A stretch of DNA of 64,000 nucleotides from Candidatus Gastranaerophilales bacterium (GTDB lineage: Bacteria; Cyanobacteriota; Vampirovibrionia; Gastranaerophilales; Gastranaerophilaceae): contig CALUTF010000007.1 in NCBI GenBank assembly GCA_944323595.1, forward strand, positions 1-64,000. The letters run 5' to 3'. Below are positions 53,327 through 61,854 of the stretch, one piece after another (position 1 is the first letter of the stretch; each line of letters starts with the position of its first letter). The notes below the pieces were generated by a model, which was not told the DNA's origin, searched no databases, and was given only the letters and a program-made list of their open reading frames with translations. Made by a program: the position numbers and the translations under genes.

Positions 53327-53950
53327 TCATAATATTTTGTCTAAAATTAAAGTTAAATCTTTTTCTTTTATTATTATATCAGCGTGTTTTTCCAGTATTG
53401 GTTTTGCACAGAACGCAATTTTTGTTCCTGCAAATTCAAACATACTCAAATCATTAGCGCCGTCACCTATGGCAATTGTATCGGATTTGGAAACACCTGT
53501 CAGAATTTGCAGTCGTTTTAGCATTTCTCCTTTGCTGTTGTTAAACATCATCTCTCCGCCGACTTTGCCCGTCAGAATTCCGTCTTTTTCGTGCAAAATA
53601 TTGGAAAATTCACAGTCAAGACCGTACTTTTCTTTAAAAGGAATTGTTGCGTTTTTAAAACCACCGGAAAAACATACAACTTTATAGCCTCTGTTTTTCA
53701 GTTCCTTAATAGTCTTTTCAGCGCCGTTCATAGCAGGGAGATTTTCGCATATTTTATTAACAGTTGCCGACTGCATTCCTTTTAATAATGAAACTCTGTA
53801 TTGCAGGCTTTCAAAAAAGTCTATTTCACCGCGCATAGCTTTTCCGGTAATTTCTCGGACTTCTTTGTCAATACCTATTTCCCGCGCGATAATTTCAAGT
53901 GTCTCACCCTCCATCAATGTGGAATCAAAATCAAAAACTGCTAATTTCAT
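53327..53950 (-). CDS. serB: Phosphoserine phosphatase
   Basis: A 207-residue HAD phosphatase of the SerB type. 'AVFDFDSTLMEGETLEII' holds the nucleophile and acid Asp pair, 'VCFSGGFKNAT' is motif II, Lys is in 'NNSKGEMLKRL', and 'TIAIGDGANDLSMFEFAGTKIAF' is the Mg motif. It is short of the Escherichia coli form, with no N-terminal ACT domain. It completes serine synthesis behind serA, 10 bases away. Confidence 0.93.
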   Translation of the reverse strand: MKLAVFDFDSTLMEGETLEIIAREIGIDKEVREITGKAMRGEIDFFESLQYRVSLLKGMQSATVNKICENLPAMNGAEKTIKELKNRGYKVVCFSGGFKNATIPFKEKYGLDCEFSNILHEKDGILTGKVGGEMMFNNSKGEMLKRLQILTGVSKSDTIAIGDGANDLSMFEFAGTKIAFCAKPILEKHADIIIKEKDLTLILDKIL

Positions 53951-53960
53951 TTGCGATGGT

Positions 53961-55559
53961 TTACTCCTGTGCGTTCAGTTTAATGTATTTAGGATTATGA
54001 ACACCGTCGATTTTGGAAATTTCGTCCAGAACAGAGGAATTAACCTCAGAGTCTATATTGATAACCATTATAGATTCTGTTTCGTGTTTGTCATTTTTCT
54101 GAACAACGTTCATAGAGCCGATATTGATGTTATTTTCGCCGATAACTTTTGCGACCTGCGCAATCATTGACGGTTTATTAACGTGCGGAACTATAAGCAT
54201 GTGTTTTTGCGGACGGATACTTGTTTCGTAATCGTTAATTTTTACGATACGCGGAATATCTTTTGCAACAAGTGCTCCTGCAACGGCTGTTGTACCTTTA
54301 TCTGTTGTTAGTTTGATAGTCAAAAGCCCTGCAAAGTTGCATTTAACTTTTGAGCGGGAAGATATGATATCAATGCCGCGTTTTTTAGCTAGTACAGGAG
54401 CGTTAACGTAGTTAACACCCTCCAGCATTGCAGAGAGAACGCCTTTCAACACTGCAACTTCCAGCGGTTGAATATCTAAATCGGCAAGGTCGCCCTGTGC
54501 TGTTATTTCTATTGATTTAATCATTCCGTCTGCAATTTGCATTCCCAGTTCGCCTGAATTTTCCGCAATTTGCATATAATCTTTGACCGGTTCAAGTTTA
54601 TCAGGACGCAGGGATGGAATATTCACCGCAGAAGATGCCGAACCTCCTGAGAGAACTTCTTTTATTTGTTCCGCCACATCAACGGCAACATTTATTTGTG
54701 CTTCCTGAGTGCTTGCACCGAGGTGCGGTGTTAATACTATATTCCCGTCGCAATGGATTAAAGGACATTCTTTTATGTCAGGTTCATTTTCGTATACATC
54801 AATAGCCGCGCCTGCAACATGACCGTTTTCAATTGCGTCTTTAAGATCTTTTTCGTTTATTATTCCGCCGCGTGCACAGTTTACGAGTCTGACACCTTTT
54901 TTCATCTTAGAAATTGTGTCTTTGTTAATCATATTAATAGTATCTTTGTTTTTAGGTACGTGTACGGTAATAAAATCGCATTTACTCCAGAAATCATCAA
55001 GATTTGGAACATATTCACCGCCCATTTTTTCTACGATTTCTTTAGATGTAAACGGATCGTATACAACAATTTTCATACCCAGAGCAAGTGCTACTTCCGC
55101 AACGTGTGTGCCGATTTTGCCGAGTCCAATGATTCCGAGAGTTTTTTTATAGAGTTCTGTACCTGTAAATTTTGATCTGTCCCAGTTGCCGGCTTTTGTA
55201 GAAGTTGCGGCAGGGGCTATATTTCTTGCCATTGCAAGCATAAGGGCAATGGTGTGTTCTGCTGCTGCCATTGTGTTTCCGTCAGGTGAGTTTACAACTA
55301 TTATTCCTTTTTGCGTTGCGGCATCAACATCTATATTGTCAACGCCAACACCTGCACGGCCTATGATTTTAAGATTTTTGCCGGCATCTATTATTGCTGA
55401 TGTTACTTTGGTCTGGCTTCGAACCATCAGTGCGTCATAGGCAGGTATAATTTTTATTAATTCTTCTTCTGTCATTGTTGGCAAAAAATCTACCTGTGCG
55501 GCTTTTTCGATAATTTTGCCGGCTGATTCATTTATTTTATCTGTAACTAAAACTTTCAT
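53961..55559 (-). CDS. serA: D-3-phosphoglycerate dehydrogenase
   Basis: A 532-residue type 1 enzyme. The catalytic/NAD part includes 'KIIGRAGVGVDNIDVDAAT', Rossmann 'LGIIGLGKIGTHVAEVALAL', 'VHVPKNKDTINMI', 'VNCARGGIINEKDL' (Arg), 'ENEPDI', and 'LTPHLGASTQEAQ' with the His. An ASB domain (about 310-450) and a C-terminal ACT domain ('MLIVPHVNKPSMIAQVAKVI') follow, which allow serine feedback. It is the second gene of the operon. Confidence 0.95.
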   Translation of the reverse strand: MKVLVTDKINESAGKIIEKAAQVDFLPTMTEEELIKIIPAYDALMVRSQTKVTSAIIDAGKNLKIIGRAGVGVDNIDVDAATQKGIIVVNSPDGNTMAAAEHTIALMLAMARNIAPAATSTKAGNWDRSKFTGTELYKKTLGIIGLGKIGTHVAEVALALGMKIVVYDPFTSKEIVEKMGGEYVPNLDDFWSKCDFITVHVPKNKDTINMINKDTISKMKKGVRLVNCARGGIINEKDLKDAIENGHVAGAAIDVYENEPDIKECPLIHCDGNIVLTPHLGASTQEAQINVAVDVAEQIKEVLSGGSASSAVNIPSLRPDKLEPVKDYMQIAENSGELGMQIADGMIKSIEITAQGDLADLDIQPLEVAVLKGVLSAMLEGVNYVNAPVLAKKRGIDIISSRSKVKCNFAGLLTIKLTTDKGTTAVAGALVAKDIPRIVKINDYETSIRPQKHMLIVPHVNKPSMIAQVAKVIGENNINIGSMNVVQKNDKHETESIMVINIDSEVNSSVLDEISKIDGVHNPKYIKLNAQE

Positions 55560-55575
55560 TAAATACCCCGTTCTT

Positions 55576-56727
55576 TTATTTATTTAAATTAGTAATAAGT
55601 GCCTGCAAGCCTGCACCTATGGTAAACTTGTGCCCCAATTTTTGCAGTGTTGCTTCAAGTGCACCGACCGATGCAATTAAATCTCTGTCACAGACAAAAC
55701 CGAGTGTTCCCATTCTGAAAATTTTATCTTTAAGCTGGTTTTGACCGTTTGCGACTTCAATATCATAATCTTTTTTGAGAGTTTTTCTTATATCAGGAAC
55801 AGTAATTCCATCCGGCGGCAGAATTGAGGTTATAGCATAACTTGCATTTTCATCCTGCGGAACAAGAAGCTGTAAGTTCAGCGCGCGTATTGCTGCTCTA
55901 AGAGCCATTGCATGACGTTTATGGCGTGCGTTTACATTTTCTATTCCTTCTTCTTTAATCATTTTCAAAGCGGTATTTAATCCGACGATAAGGTTAACTG
56001 CCGGTGTGTAAGGTGTCGTATCGCCTTGAACAGCTTTTCTGTGTGCTGCCCAGTCAAAGTAAAAACTCGGATGTTTGCACTGTTCGTATACTTTCCAGGC
56101 TCTTTCGTTTGCAGTTAGAAATGCTAGACCCGGAGGTATCATAAAGCCTTTTTGTGAGCCTGATACAAGTACATCTATTCCCCATTCGTCAGGTTTGCAC
56201 GGCATTGCACAAACGCTTGTTACTCCGTCTACTACGGATAATGCTCCGTGTTCTCTGATGATTGAGCATAATGTTTTGACATCGTTTGCCGCACCTGTTG
56301 ATGTTTCGCTGTGTGTCAGTGTTACAAGTTTAATTTCTTTATTAGTATCTTCTTCCAGACGTTTTTTCAAAACTTCCGGATTTATGACTTCACCTGCGGC
56401 AACCTCAATTTTTTCAACAATAGCTCCGCGGGATTCTGCAATTTTTGCCCAGCGGTTTCCAAAATTTCCGATTACAAGGGATAAAACTTTATCACCCTCA
56501 TTTACGAGGTTTTCCAGTGCCGCGCACATTGCGCCTGTACCGCTGGAGGTGAAAATAAATACGTCATTTTCTGTTTGGAATACGTATTTAAGGTTTGCAT
56601 AAACCTCTTTCAGTATAGAGGAGAATTCCGGACTTCTGTGTCCTATCGGATGTTTTGCAATATCTAACATTACGGATTCCGGTACAGGTGTTGGTCCTGG
56701 AATCATTAAAAAAGTTTTGTCTTTCAT
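55576..56727 (-). CDS. Class V aminotransferase, probable phosphoserine aminotransferase
   Basis: A 383-residue alanine-glyoxylate/serine-pyruvate-type aminotransferase. 'MIPGPTPVPESVMLDIAKHP' is the family start, 'TSSGTGAMCAALENLV' binds the PLP phosphate, 'LSVVDGVTSVCAMP' has the Asp, and 'VLVSGSQKGFMIPPGLAF' the PLP Lys. The last block 'RMGTLGFVCDRDL' is typical. It leads serA and serB by 16 bases, so it most probably makes phosphoserine in place of classical SerC. GAGGAGA precedes the ATG. Confidence 0.88.
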   Translation of the reverse strand: MKDKTFLMIPGPTPVPESVMLDIAKHPIGHRSPEFSSILKEVYANLKYVFQTENDVFIFTSSGTGAMCAALENLVNEGDKVLSLVIGNFGNRWAKIAESRGAIVEKIEVAAGEVINPEVLKKRLEEDTNKEIKLVTLTHSETSTGAANDVKTLCSIIREHGALSVVDGVTSVCAMPCKPDEWGIDVLVSGSQKGFMIPPGLAFLTANERAWKVYEQCKHPSFYFDWAAHRKAVQGDTTPYTPAVNLIVGLNTALKMIKEEGIENVNARHKRHAMALRAAIRALNLQLLVPQDENASYAITSILPPDGITVPDIRKTLKKDYDIEVANGQNQLKDKIFRMGTLGFVCDRDLIASVGALEATLQKLGHKFTIGAGLQALITNLNK

Positions 56728-56922
56728 ATAATCTCCTCCTCTTTACCAGTTTTATTATTACATATATTACCTTGATGTACCATTTATTCATAAAACTATA
56801 TAATTATCAGTGAAAAAATTAAAATTTATGTTAATATGTTTTTATCGGGGAGATTTTTTTGCTCTTCATTAATTTCTAATTGATTTAGTCGGAAAAATTT
56901 TAATTTTTGGGGATTTTAATTA

Positions 56923-58056
56923 ATGTTTACAGGTAAACTTTTTAGTTCTGAAACTGTTAATAACGGCAGACAGCCGGCTTTTGATTTATGTAAGACGATT
57001 TGCATTGTTTTGATGATATTATGCCATGTTTTTTATGTTGTAAAATTTACAAACACTCCATCACTGACAGCATCATTCCTTGCGCATAATCTTGTAAGGC
57101 TTCTTGGCGCACAGTTTTTTATGTTTAGTATGGGGATGGGACTTGCTTATACAAGAAATGATTCTGCTAAATGCTGTTTTAAACGTGGAGTCATTCTTTT
57201 ACTTTCCGGATATTTTCTTAATTTTTTAAGAGAAATTTTGCCGTGGATGGTTTGCGGAAGTTATCCTATGTTCAGCAGTATTCTGGCTCATGATAAATTT
57301 TTGATGCTTATAAGCGGTGATATTTTACAATTTGCAGGTCTTGCATTTTTATTTTTTGCTCTTGTGAAATATCTTAAATGGACAAACTGGACTATTTTAA
57401 TTGTTACAATTATTCTTACAGCAATCGGTGCCTTTTGTACAAACGAAATTACCGTGAAGCTTACTGCTGATAATTTTTATTATTCTTTTATCGGGCTGTT
57501 TATACCGATTAAGAATTTTACGGCAAGCAGTTATGTGTGTTTTTCGTTTTGCAACTGGATAATTTATCCTGTTACGGGCTGGCTTTTCGGTAAACTTTTA
57601 AAACGCTGTACAAATCCGGATAAATTTTATCTGTATTTGCTCGGTATATCGGTTCCGTTATTGCTTCTTGCGTGGTCTGCGTTTGATGCCGCAGGTAAAA
57701 ATATGTGGTTGATTTTAATGAATCCGCTGGTTTATCACCAGCAAAATCCGGTTATTCTTGCTGTTTATATGAATATTATTGCAGTTGCTGTCAGTCTGGC
57801 GCATATATTCTCATGTTATTTTTCTAAATTCAGGTTCTGGGGTATTATAAAACATTTCAGCAGTGAACTTCCTACTTTGTATATTGTTTCTTGGGTTATT
57901 ATCGGCTGGATTGGTGCATGGCTTAAAATGAACCATAAATTTTTAACCAAAGATATGGATAATATTTTCTGGTTGTTTGTGATAGTGCTGGTGCTTTCTG
58001 AAGTTTATATTACTTTTAAAAATGTCTTGAAAAAAAAGAGAAATTCTCAGGGGTAA
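56923..58056 (+). CDS. Membrane acyltransferase-like protein (DUF1624/HGSNAT-like)
   Basis: A 377-residue protein with about ten spans. 'RQPAFDLCKTICIVLMILCH' and 'LVRLLGAQFFMFSMGMGLAY' resemble the DUF1624/heparan-alpha-glucosaminide acetyltransferase group and, more loosely, the OafA-type acyltransferase 3 family. The conserved His of such enzymes may be in 'ILCHVF'. It might acetylate a surface sugar. GGGG precedes the ATG. It is a single gene; its acceptor is unknown. Confidence 0.6.
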   Translation: MFTGKLFSSETVNNGRQPAFDLCKTICIVLMILCHVFYVVKFTNTPSLTASFLAHNLVRLLGAQFFMFSMGMGLAYTRNDSAKCCFKRGVILLLSGYFLNFLREILPWMVCGSYPMFSSILAHDKFLMLISGDILQFAGLAFLFFALVKYLKWTNWTILIVTIILTAIGAFCTNEITVKLTADNFYYSFIGLFIPIKNFTASSYVCFSFCNWIIYPVTGWLFGKLLKRCTNPDKFYLYLLGISVPLLLLAWSAFDAAGKNMWLILMNPLVYHQQNPVILAVYMNIIAVAVSLAHIFSCYFSKFRFWGIIKHFSSELPTLYIVSWVIIGWIGAWLKMNHKFLTKDMDNIFWLFVIVLVLSEVYITFKNVLKKKRNSQG

Positions 58057-58071
58057 TCTGTTTGTTTTAAA

Positions 58072-58287
58072 TTATTCAAATTTTGTTAGTTCGGATACCG
58101 TTGTTTCCAGTACACTTGCAAAATCAATAAGGGTATCCAAAGACGGTTTTGAAAATGCAACTTCAATTTTTCCCATAAAATTCAGTGATATATTCATTTT
58201 GTCCGCAAGTGCCTGCTGCGTTAGTCCAAGTTCTTTGCGTCTTTTTTTGATGTTTTTCCCTAAATTTTTATAGAAAACTTCATTCAT
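58072..58287 (-). CDS. Small XRE-family regulator (71 residues)
   Basis: A compact Cro/C1-type HTH: 'NIKKRRKELGLTQQALADKM' and 'SLNFMGKIEVAFSKPSLDTL'. Almost nothing lies outside the domain. It is divergent from a prepilin-like gene (58375), and between them two 19-bp operator-like elements of TACGTA pairs are placed over both promoters, the nearest overlapping its own start. The layout suggests an autoregulated repressor of the prepilin gene. Confidence 0.85.
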   Translation of the reverse strand: MNEVFYKNLGKNIKKRRKELGLTQQALADKMNISLNFMGKIEVAFSKPSLDTLIDFASVLETTVSELTKFE

Positions 58288-58339
58288 ACGTACAGTCTAT
58301 ACGTAAATTTTTGTAAATTATACGTACAGATAGTACGTA
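58287..58339. promoter_or_regulatory. Two operator copies (paired TACGTA boxes) between XRE and prepilin genes
   Basis: TACGTA occurs at 58287-58292, 58300-58305, 58321-58326 and 58334-58339. The boxes are paired at 13 bp, and the pairs are 34 bp apart. Each pair reads TACGTACAG-N4-ACGTA. A TATAAT (58347-58352) toward the prepilin gene and another on the minus strand (58322-58317) lie within or next to the boxes, so binding would block both promoters. Confidence 0.8.
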
Positions 58340-58374
58340 AATATACTATAATATTTCAGGTAAGGAGAATATAT

Positions 58375-59091
58375 ATGAAAAGAGCATTTACATTGGCAGA
58401 AGTTTTAATAACTATCGGGATTATTGGCGTGGTTGCATCGTTAACTATTCCGACACTGATAAGTAATAATCAAAAGAAAGTTATGACAGCGAGGAATAAG
58501 AAGTTTGTTAGTTCTATAAATCAAGCTGTTTTACGCTCTACGATAGACAATGAACAACCTGCGCAATGGGTTTCTTCAATTATTTACCATGATAAAGATT
58601 CTCTTTATGATTGGTTTGACAAATATATTATGCAGTACATGCTGGTTCTGAAAAATTGTCGTAAAAATCCAAAGGAATGCATTGCTGAATATAAATATTG
58701 TATGTTGGACAGTTGTATTGCGCCATCAAATGGCTCTAATGTCCTGTATGTTTTTAATGACGGGAGTATGATTACAGCACTCACCGGCGGGGGTGTAAAT
58801 AATGATACCGGAATGACAACCGGATTAACTATTCATATAAGATTTGATGCAAACGGATATGCAAAACCTAATTATATGGGAAAAGATATATTTGTATACA
58901 GATTTACAATAAATAAAAATAAATTTTATTTGGAATGTGATAATCATAAAAGTGTGACTGGCGGAACAGTATCTTCATCTTCTACACGGGAGGATTTAAT
59001 TGAAGCTTGTGCCACAAATCCGCAAACATGTACATGTCTTTTGATGCGTGATAATTATGAATTTAAAGATGATTACCCGTTTAAATTATAA
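58375..59091 (+). CDS. Type IV prepilin-like (pseudopilin) protein
   Basis: A 238-residue prepilin with a very short leader 'MKRA', then 'FTLAEVLITIGIIGVVASL' with Glu5 after cleavage. The globular part has several cysteines ('KNCRKNPKECIAEYKYCML', 'CTCLLM'), 'VLYVFNDGSMITALTGG', similar in place to 'AFITPDGSIISIV' of the other prepilin. It has TAAGGAG before the ATG. Divergent regulator and operators point to repression in some condition. No assembly genes adjoin it. Confidence 0.85.
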   Translation: MKRAFTLAEVLITIGIIGVVASLTIPTLISNNQKKVMTARNKKFVSSINQAVLRSTIDNEQPAQWVSSIIYHDKDSLYDWFDKYIMQYMLVLKNCRKNPKECIAEYKYCMLDSCIAPSNGSNVLYVFNDGSMITALTGGGVNNDTGMTTGLTIHIRFDANGYAKPNYMGKDIFVYRFTINKNKFYLECDNHKSVTGGTVSSSSTREDLIEACATNPQTCTCLLMRDNYEFKDDYPFKL

Positions 59092-59094
59092 AAA

Positions 59095-59781
59095 TTAATT
59101 TCTTAAAGTTGCATTCGGGACATATTGATGCAAAATTTCTATTATCTGTTGAAATTCTTCGTTTGTGTACGTTGTTTCGTTCCTGAGAGTTTCATCAAGC
59201 AGTTTAGATGGAATAAATTTTTGTAAGTAATATCGTTTTGCGCCTTTAATTAACTGTCCGATATGTTCAAAATTCTCAAATGAAAGCTGTGACTTAACCA
59301 CAGTAGTACGGAATTCATAATCAATTCCGGAGTTCATTATAATATTTATACTTTCCTGAATTTTCTTTGTGTCAACTTTAATTCGTGTGATTTCAGAATA
59401 TTTTTCCGGCGGTGCTTTGATATCCATCGCTATGTAGTCAAGATGCGGCAAAAGTTTTTTTAATTTTTCCGGAAAATATCCGTTTGTGTCCAGTTTTACG
59501 AGAAATCCAAGTGTTTTGATTTCTTTAATAACGTCTTCCAAATCATTCTGAATGCATGGCTCGCCGCCTGTAATTACGACTCCGTCAAGTTTGCCTTTTC
59601 TGCTATTTAAAAAATCAAAAAGAGCAGGCAGTGTCCATACCTGCTCTTTTGAATTTATCAGTTCCGGATTGTGGCAGTAACCGCAGCGAAAATTGCATCC
59701 TTGAGTGAATACAATGGCGCTTATTTTATCGGGAAAGTCCAGCAGCGAAGTTTTTTGTACTCCTCCTATCTGCATTGGCAT
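59095..59781 (-). CDS. nrdG: Anaerobic ribonucleotide reductase-activating radical SAM protein
   Basis: A 228-residue radical SAM enzyme. 'FTQGCNFRCGYCHNPEL' gives the CxxxCxxC cluster (Cys29/33/36), 'VVITGGEPCIQ' the SAM-binding GGE, and 'DYIAMDIKAP' follows. It forms the glycyl radical on NrdD. It overlaps nrdD by 16 bases and is the second gene of the operon. It is a little longer than classical NrdG (about 155), closer to the pyruvate-formate-lyase-activase-like type used with many class III enzymes. Confidence 0.9.
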   Translation of the reverse strand: MPMQIGGVQKTSLLDFPDKISAIVFTQGCNFRCGYCHNPELINSKEQVWTLPALFDFLNSRKGKLDGVVITGGEPCIQNDLEDVIKEIKTLGFLVKLDTNGYFPEKLKKLLPHLDYIAMDIKAPPEKYSEITRIKVDTKKIQESINIIMNSGIDYEFRTTVVKSQLSFENFEHIGQLIKGAKRYYLQKFIPSKLLDETLRNETTYTNEEFQQIIEILHQYVPNATLRN

Positions 59782-61619
59782 TCCTCTATTTCAAAGGTTT
59801 TTCTGTCAGAAAATTCTTTTTTCTTTCCTTTATTCCACTGATTGACAGGTCTTATGTAACCTACAACACGGGAATAAACTTCACAGCTCTCACCGCATTC
59901 GGGGCAGGTGAAATGTTCGCCTGAAATATATCCGTGATTCGGACAGGTGCTGAAAGTTGGTGAAAATGTAAAGTATGGCAGACGATAATTATTACAAATC
60001 TTTTTGACCAGATTTTTCATTGTTTCAATGTTTTGAATTCTTTCGCCGGCATAAATATGGACAACTGTGCCACCTGTGTATTTGGTTTGTAAATCATCCT
60101 GATGGTCAAGCACCTCAAATATGTCATCAGAATAGTTTACAGGCAGTTGGGTTGAATTTGTATAGTACGGGTATCTTTCTTTATCCAGTTTTGCCAGTCT
60201 GTAAGATGTTCCCTCGCCCGGGGTTGCTTCCAGATTATAGTTATTACCTGTTTCTTTTTGGAATTCAACAATTTTTGCTCTCATAAAATCCATTACTTCT
60301 AGTGCAAATTGTTTTCCTGCAGGCGTTCCGATATCTTCTTTCAACAAATTCAAGCAGGCTTCGTTCATACCTATCAGGCCTATTGTTGAGAAATGGTTTT
60401 TCCAGTAGACCCCAAAGCGGGCTTTTATATCTCTTAAATAGAATTTTGTGTAAGGATAGAGGTCTTTGTCCGTCAAATCTTCCAGAAGTTTACGTTTAAT
60501 TTCAAGGCTTTCTTTTGCTACTTCCATTTTAGCGGAAAGTTTTTCAAAGAATTCACCTTTTGTTTTAACATTTGCTCCGATTTTTGGAAGATTGAGGGTT
60601 ACAACGCCAACAGAACCGGTCAGCGGGTTAGAGCCGAATAGTCCGCCGCCGCGGTATTCCAGCTCTCTGTTATCTATTCTTAATCTGCAGCACATAGAGC
60701 GGGCATCTTCCGGCGACATGTCTGAATTTATAAAGTTTGAGAAATACGGAATGCCGTATTTTGCTGCCATTTCCCATAGCCCGTTTATGTTTTTATTATC
60801 CCAGTCAAAGTCTTTGGTTATATTGTATGTAGGGATAGGGAAAGTGAATACTCTGCCGGAATTGTCGCCTTGCATCATAATTTCGAAGAACGCTTTATTC
60901 AGCATATCCATTTCAGTCTGAAATTCTTTGTAAGTTGCCTCCATCAATTCTCCGCCGATAATTACAGGTTGTTCTGCGTAATATGATGGCACCGTTAAAT
61001 CCATAGTTATATTTGTAAAAGGTGTTTGAAAGCCTACACGAGTCGGAACATTCATATTAAATATAAATTCCTGCATTGCCTGTTTAACCTGTTCGTATGT
61101 CAGGTTATCATATCTTATGAAAGGTGCAAGCAGGGTGTCAAAGTTTGAAAATGCCTGTGCACCGGCTGCTTCTCCCTGCATAGTGTACATAAAGTTTACA
61201 ATCTGTCCGAGTGCGGTTCTGAAATGTTTTGCAGGCGCGCTTTCTACCTTACCTTTTACTCCTGTAAATCCCTCTGTTAATAAATCTTTTAAATCCCATC
61301 CTACGCAATATACTGAAATTATATTCAAATCATGAATATGGATATCTCCGTTAAGATGCGCATTTTTAATGTGCGACGGATAAATTTTGTTCAGCCAGTA
61401 TTGCTTGCTGATTTCTGATGCAATGTAGTTGTTAAGTCCCTGAATTGAGTAAGACATGTTGGAATTTTCGTTAACTTTCCAATCAAGTTGTTTCAGATAA
61501 TTGTCAACCAGAGCAATATTGTCATCCTTATTGCTTAAAACGGTGTTTGACATGTAACTCTTTTTTGCAGTTTCCAAATTGACAACATTTGCGTTGTTTG
61601 AATAAATAGTATTGTTCAT
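59766..61619 (-). CDS. nrdD: Anaerobic (class III) ribonucleoside-triphosphate reductase
   Basis: 617 residues from the ATG at 61619. The start is set by GGGAG (61633-61629) 9 bases upstream and by a promoter and riboswitch-like leader that lie within the longer in-frame extension to 61766. 'HLNGDIHIHDLNIISVYCVGWDL' with the essential Cys, 'QAFSNFDTLLAPF', 'CCRLRID', a zinc site ('CPNHGY...CPECGESCE') and the glycyl-radical loop 'RVVGYIRPV' are present. There is no ATP-cone at the N-terminus, so the usual dATP feedback is absent. It supplies dNTPs without oxygen, paired with nrdG. Confidence 0.92.
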   Translation of the reverse strand: MNNTIYSNNANVVNLETAKKSYMSNTVLSNKDDNIALVDNYLKQLDWKVNENSNMSYSIQGLNNYIASEISKQYWLNKIYPSHIKNAHLNGDIHIHDLNIISVYCVGWDLKDLLTEGFTGVKGKVESAPAKHFRTALGQIVNFMYTMQGEAAGAQAFSNFDTLLAPFIRYDNLTYEQVKQAMQEFIFNMNVPTRVGFQTPFTNITMDLTVPSYYAEQPVIIGGELMEATYKEFQTEMDMLNKAFFEIMMQGDNSGRVFTFPIPTYNITKDFDWDNKNINGLWEMAAKYGIPYFSNFINSDMSPEDARSMCCRLRIDNRELEYRGGGLFGSNPLTGSVGVVTLNLPKIGANVKTKGEFFEKLSAKMEVAKESLEIKRKLLEDLTDKDLYPYTKFYLRDIKARFGVYWKNHFSTIGLIGMNEACLNLLKEDIGTPAGKQFALEVMDFMRAKIVEFQKETGNNYNLEATPGEGTSYRLAKLDKERYPYYTNSTQLPVNYSDDIFEVLDHQDDLQTKYTGGTVVHIYAGERIQNIETMKNLVKKICNNYRLPYFTFSPTFSTCPNHGYISGEHFTCPECGESCEVYSRVVGYIRPVNQWNKGKKKEFSDRKTFEIEECQCR

Positions 61620-61622
61620 AAA

Positions 61623-61720
61623 AAAAGTCTCCCAGATTTCCGTGGTAACATCAACCAAAATAAGCATTCCGACTGTAACGGCTGCGGTCCAGTGAGGGAT
61701 TTTCACCCATGCTTTCCTTA
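61623..61720 (-). promoter_or_regulatory. Probable cobalamin riboswitch in the nrdD leader
   Basis: Read 5'-3' on the minus strand, the leader has GGAAAGCAT, then GGGTGAAAATCCC (61708-61696; the GGUGaAAauCC hairpin), then ACTGGACCGCAGCCGTTACAG (61693-61673 region), an ATGCTT that pairs with AAGCAT, and ACCACGGAAATCTGGG (61646-61631), like the B12 box. Order and spacing fit a cobalamin riboswitch core; peripheral helices are short. The last box overlaps the ribosome site GGGAG, suggesting translational control. Identification is from memory of the consensus and not folded by software. Confidence 0.65.
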
Positions 61721-61734
61721 AATTGGTAATTATA

Positions 61735-61763
61735 ATTTTAATTCTCTTTTGAATCTTTGTCAA
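61735..61763 (-). promoter_or_regulatory. Sigma-70-type promoter of nrdDG
   Basis: On the minus strand, TTGACA (61763-61758), 17 bases, TAAAAT (61740-61735). It places the start of transcription just before the riboswitch-like leader and rules out the longer nrdD frame beginning at 61766. Confidence 0.85.
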
Positions 61764-61854
61764 CAAATCTTTAGGATGATTTATTCATCAAAAGAAAATG
61801 ATGGATTTTTATATTAAAATTAAATTATAAAGTAAGAGATGAGGGGCATAGTTT

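Noticed and set aside
61620-61766. N-terminal extension of NrdD by 49 residues to an ATG at 61766
   Set aside because: The stretch contains the promoter, the riboswitch-like leader and the ribosome site for the ATG at 61619, and its translation does not look like an ATP-cone.
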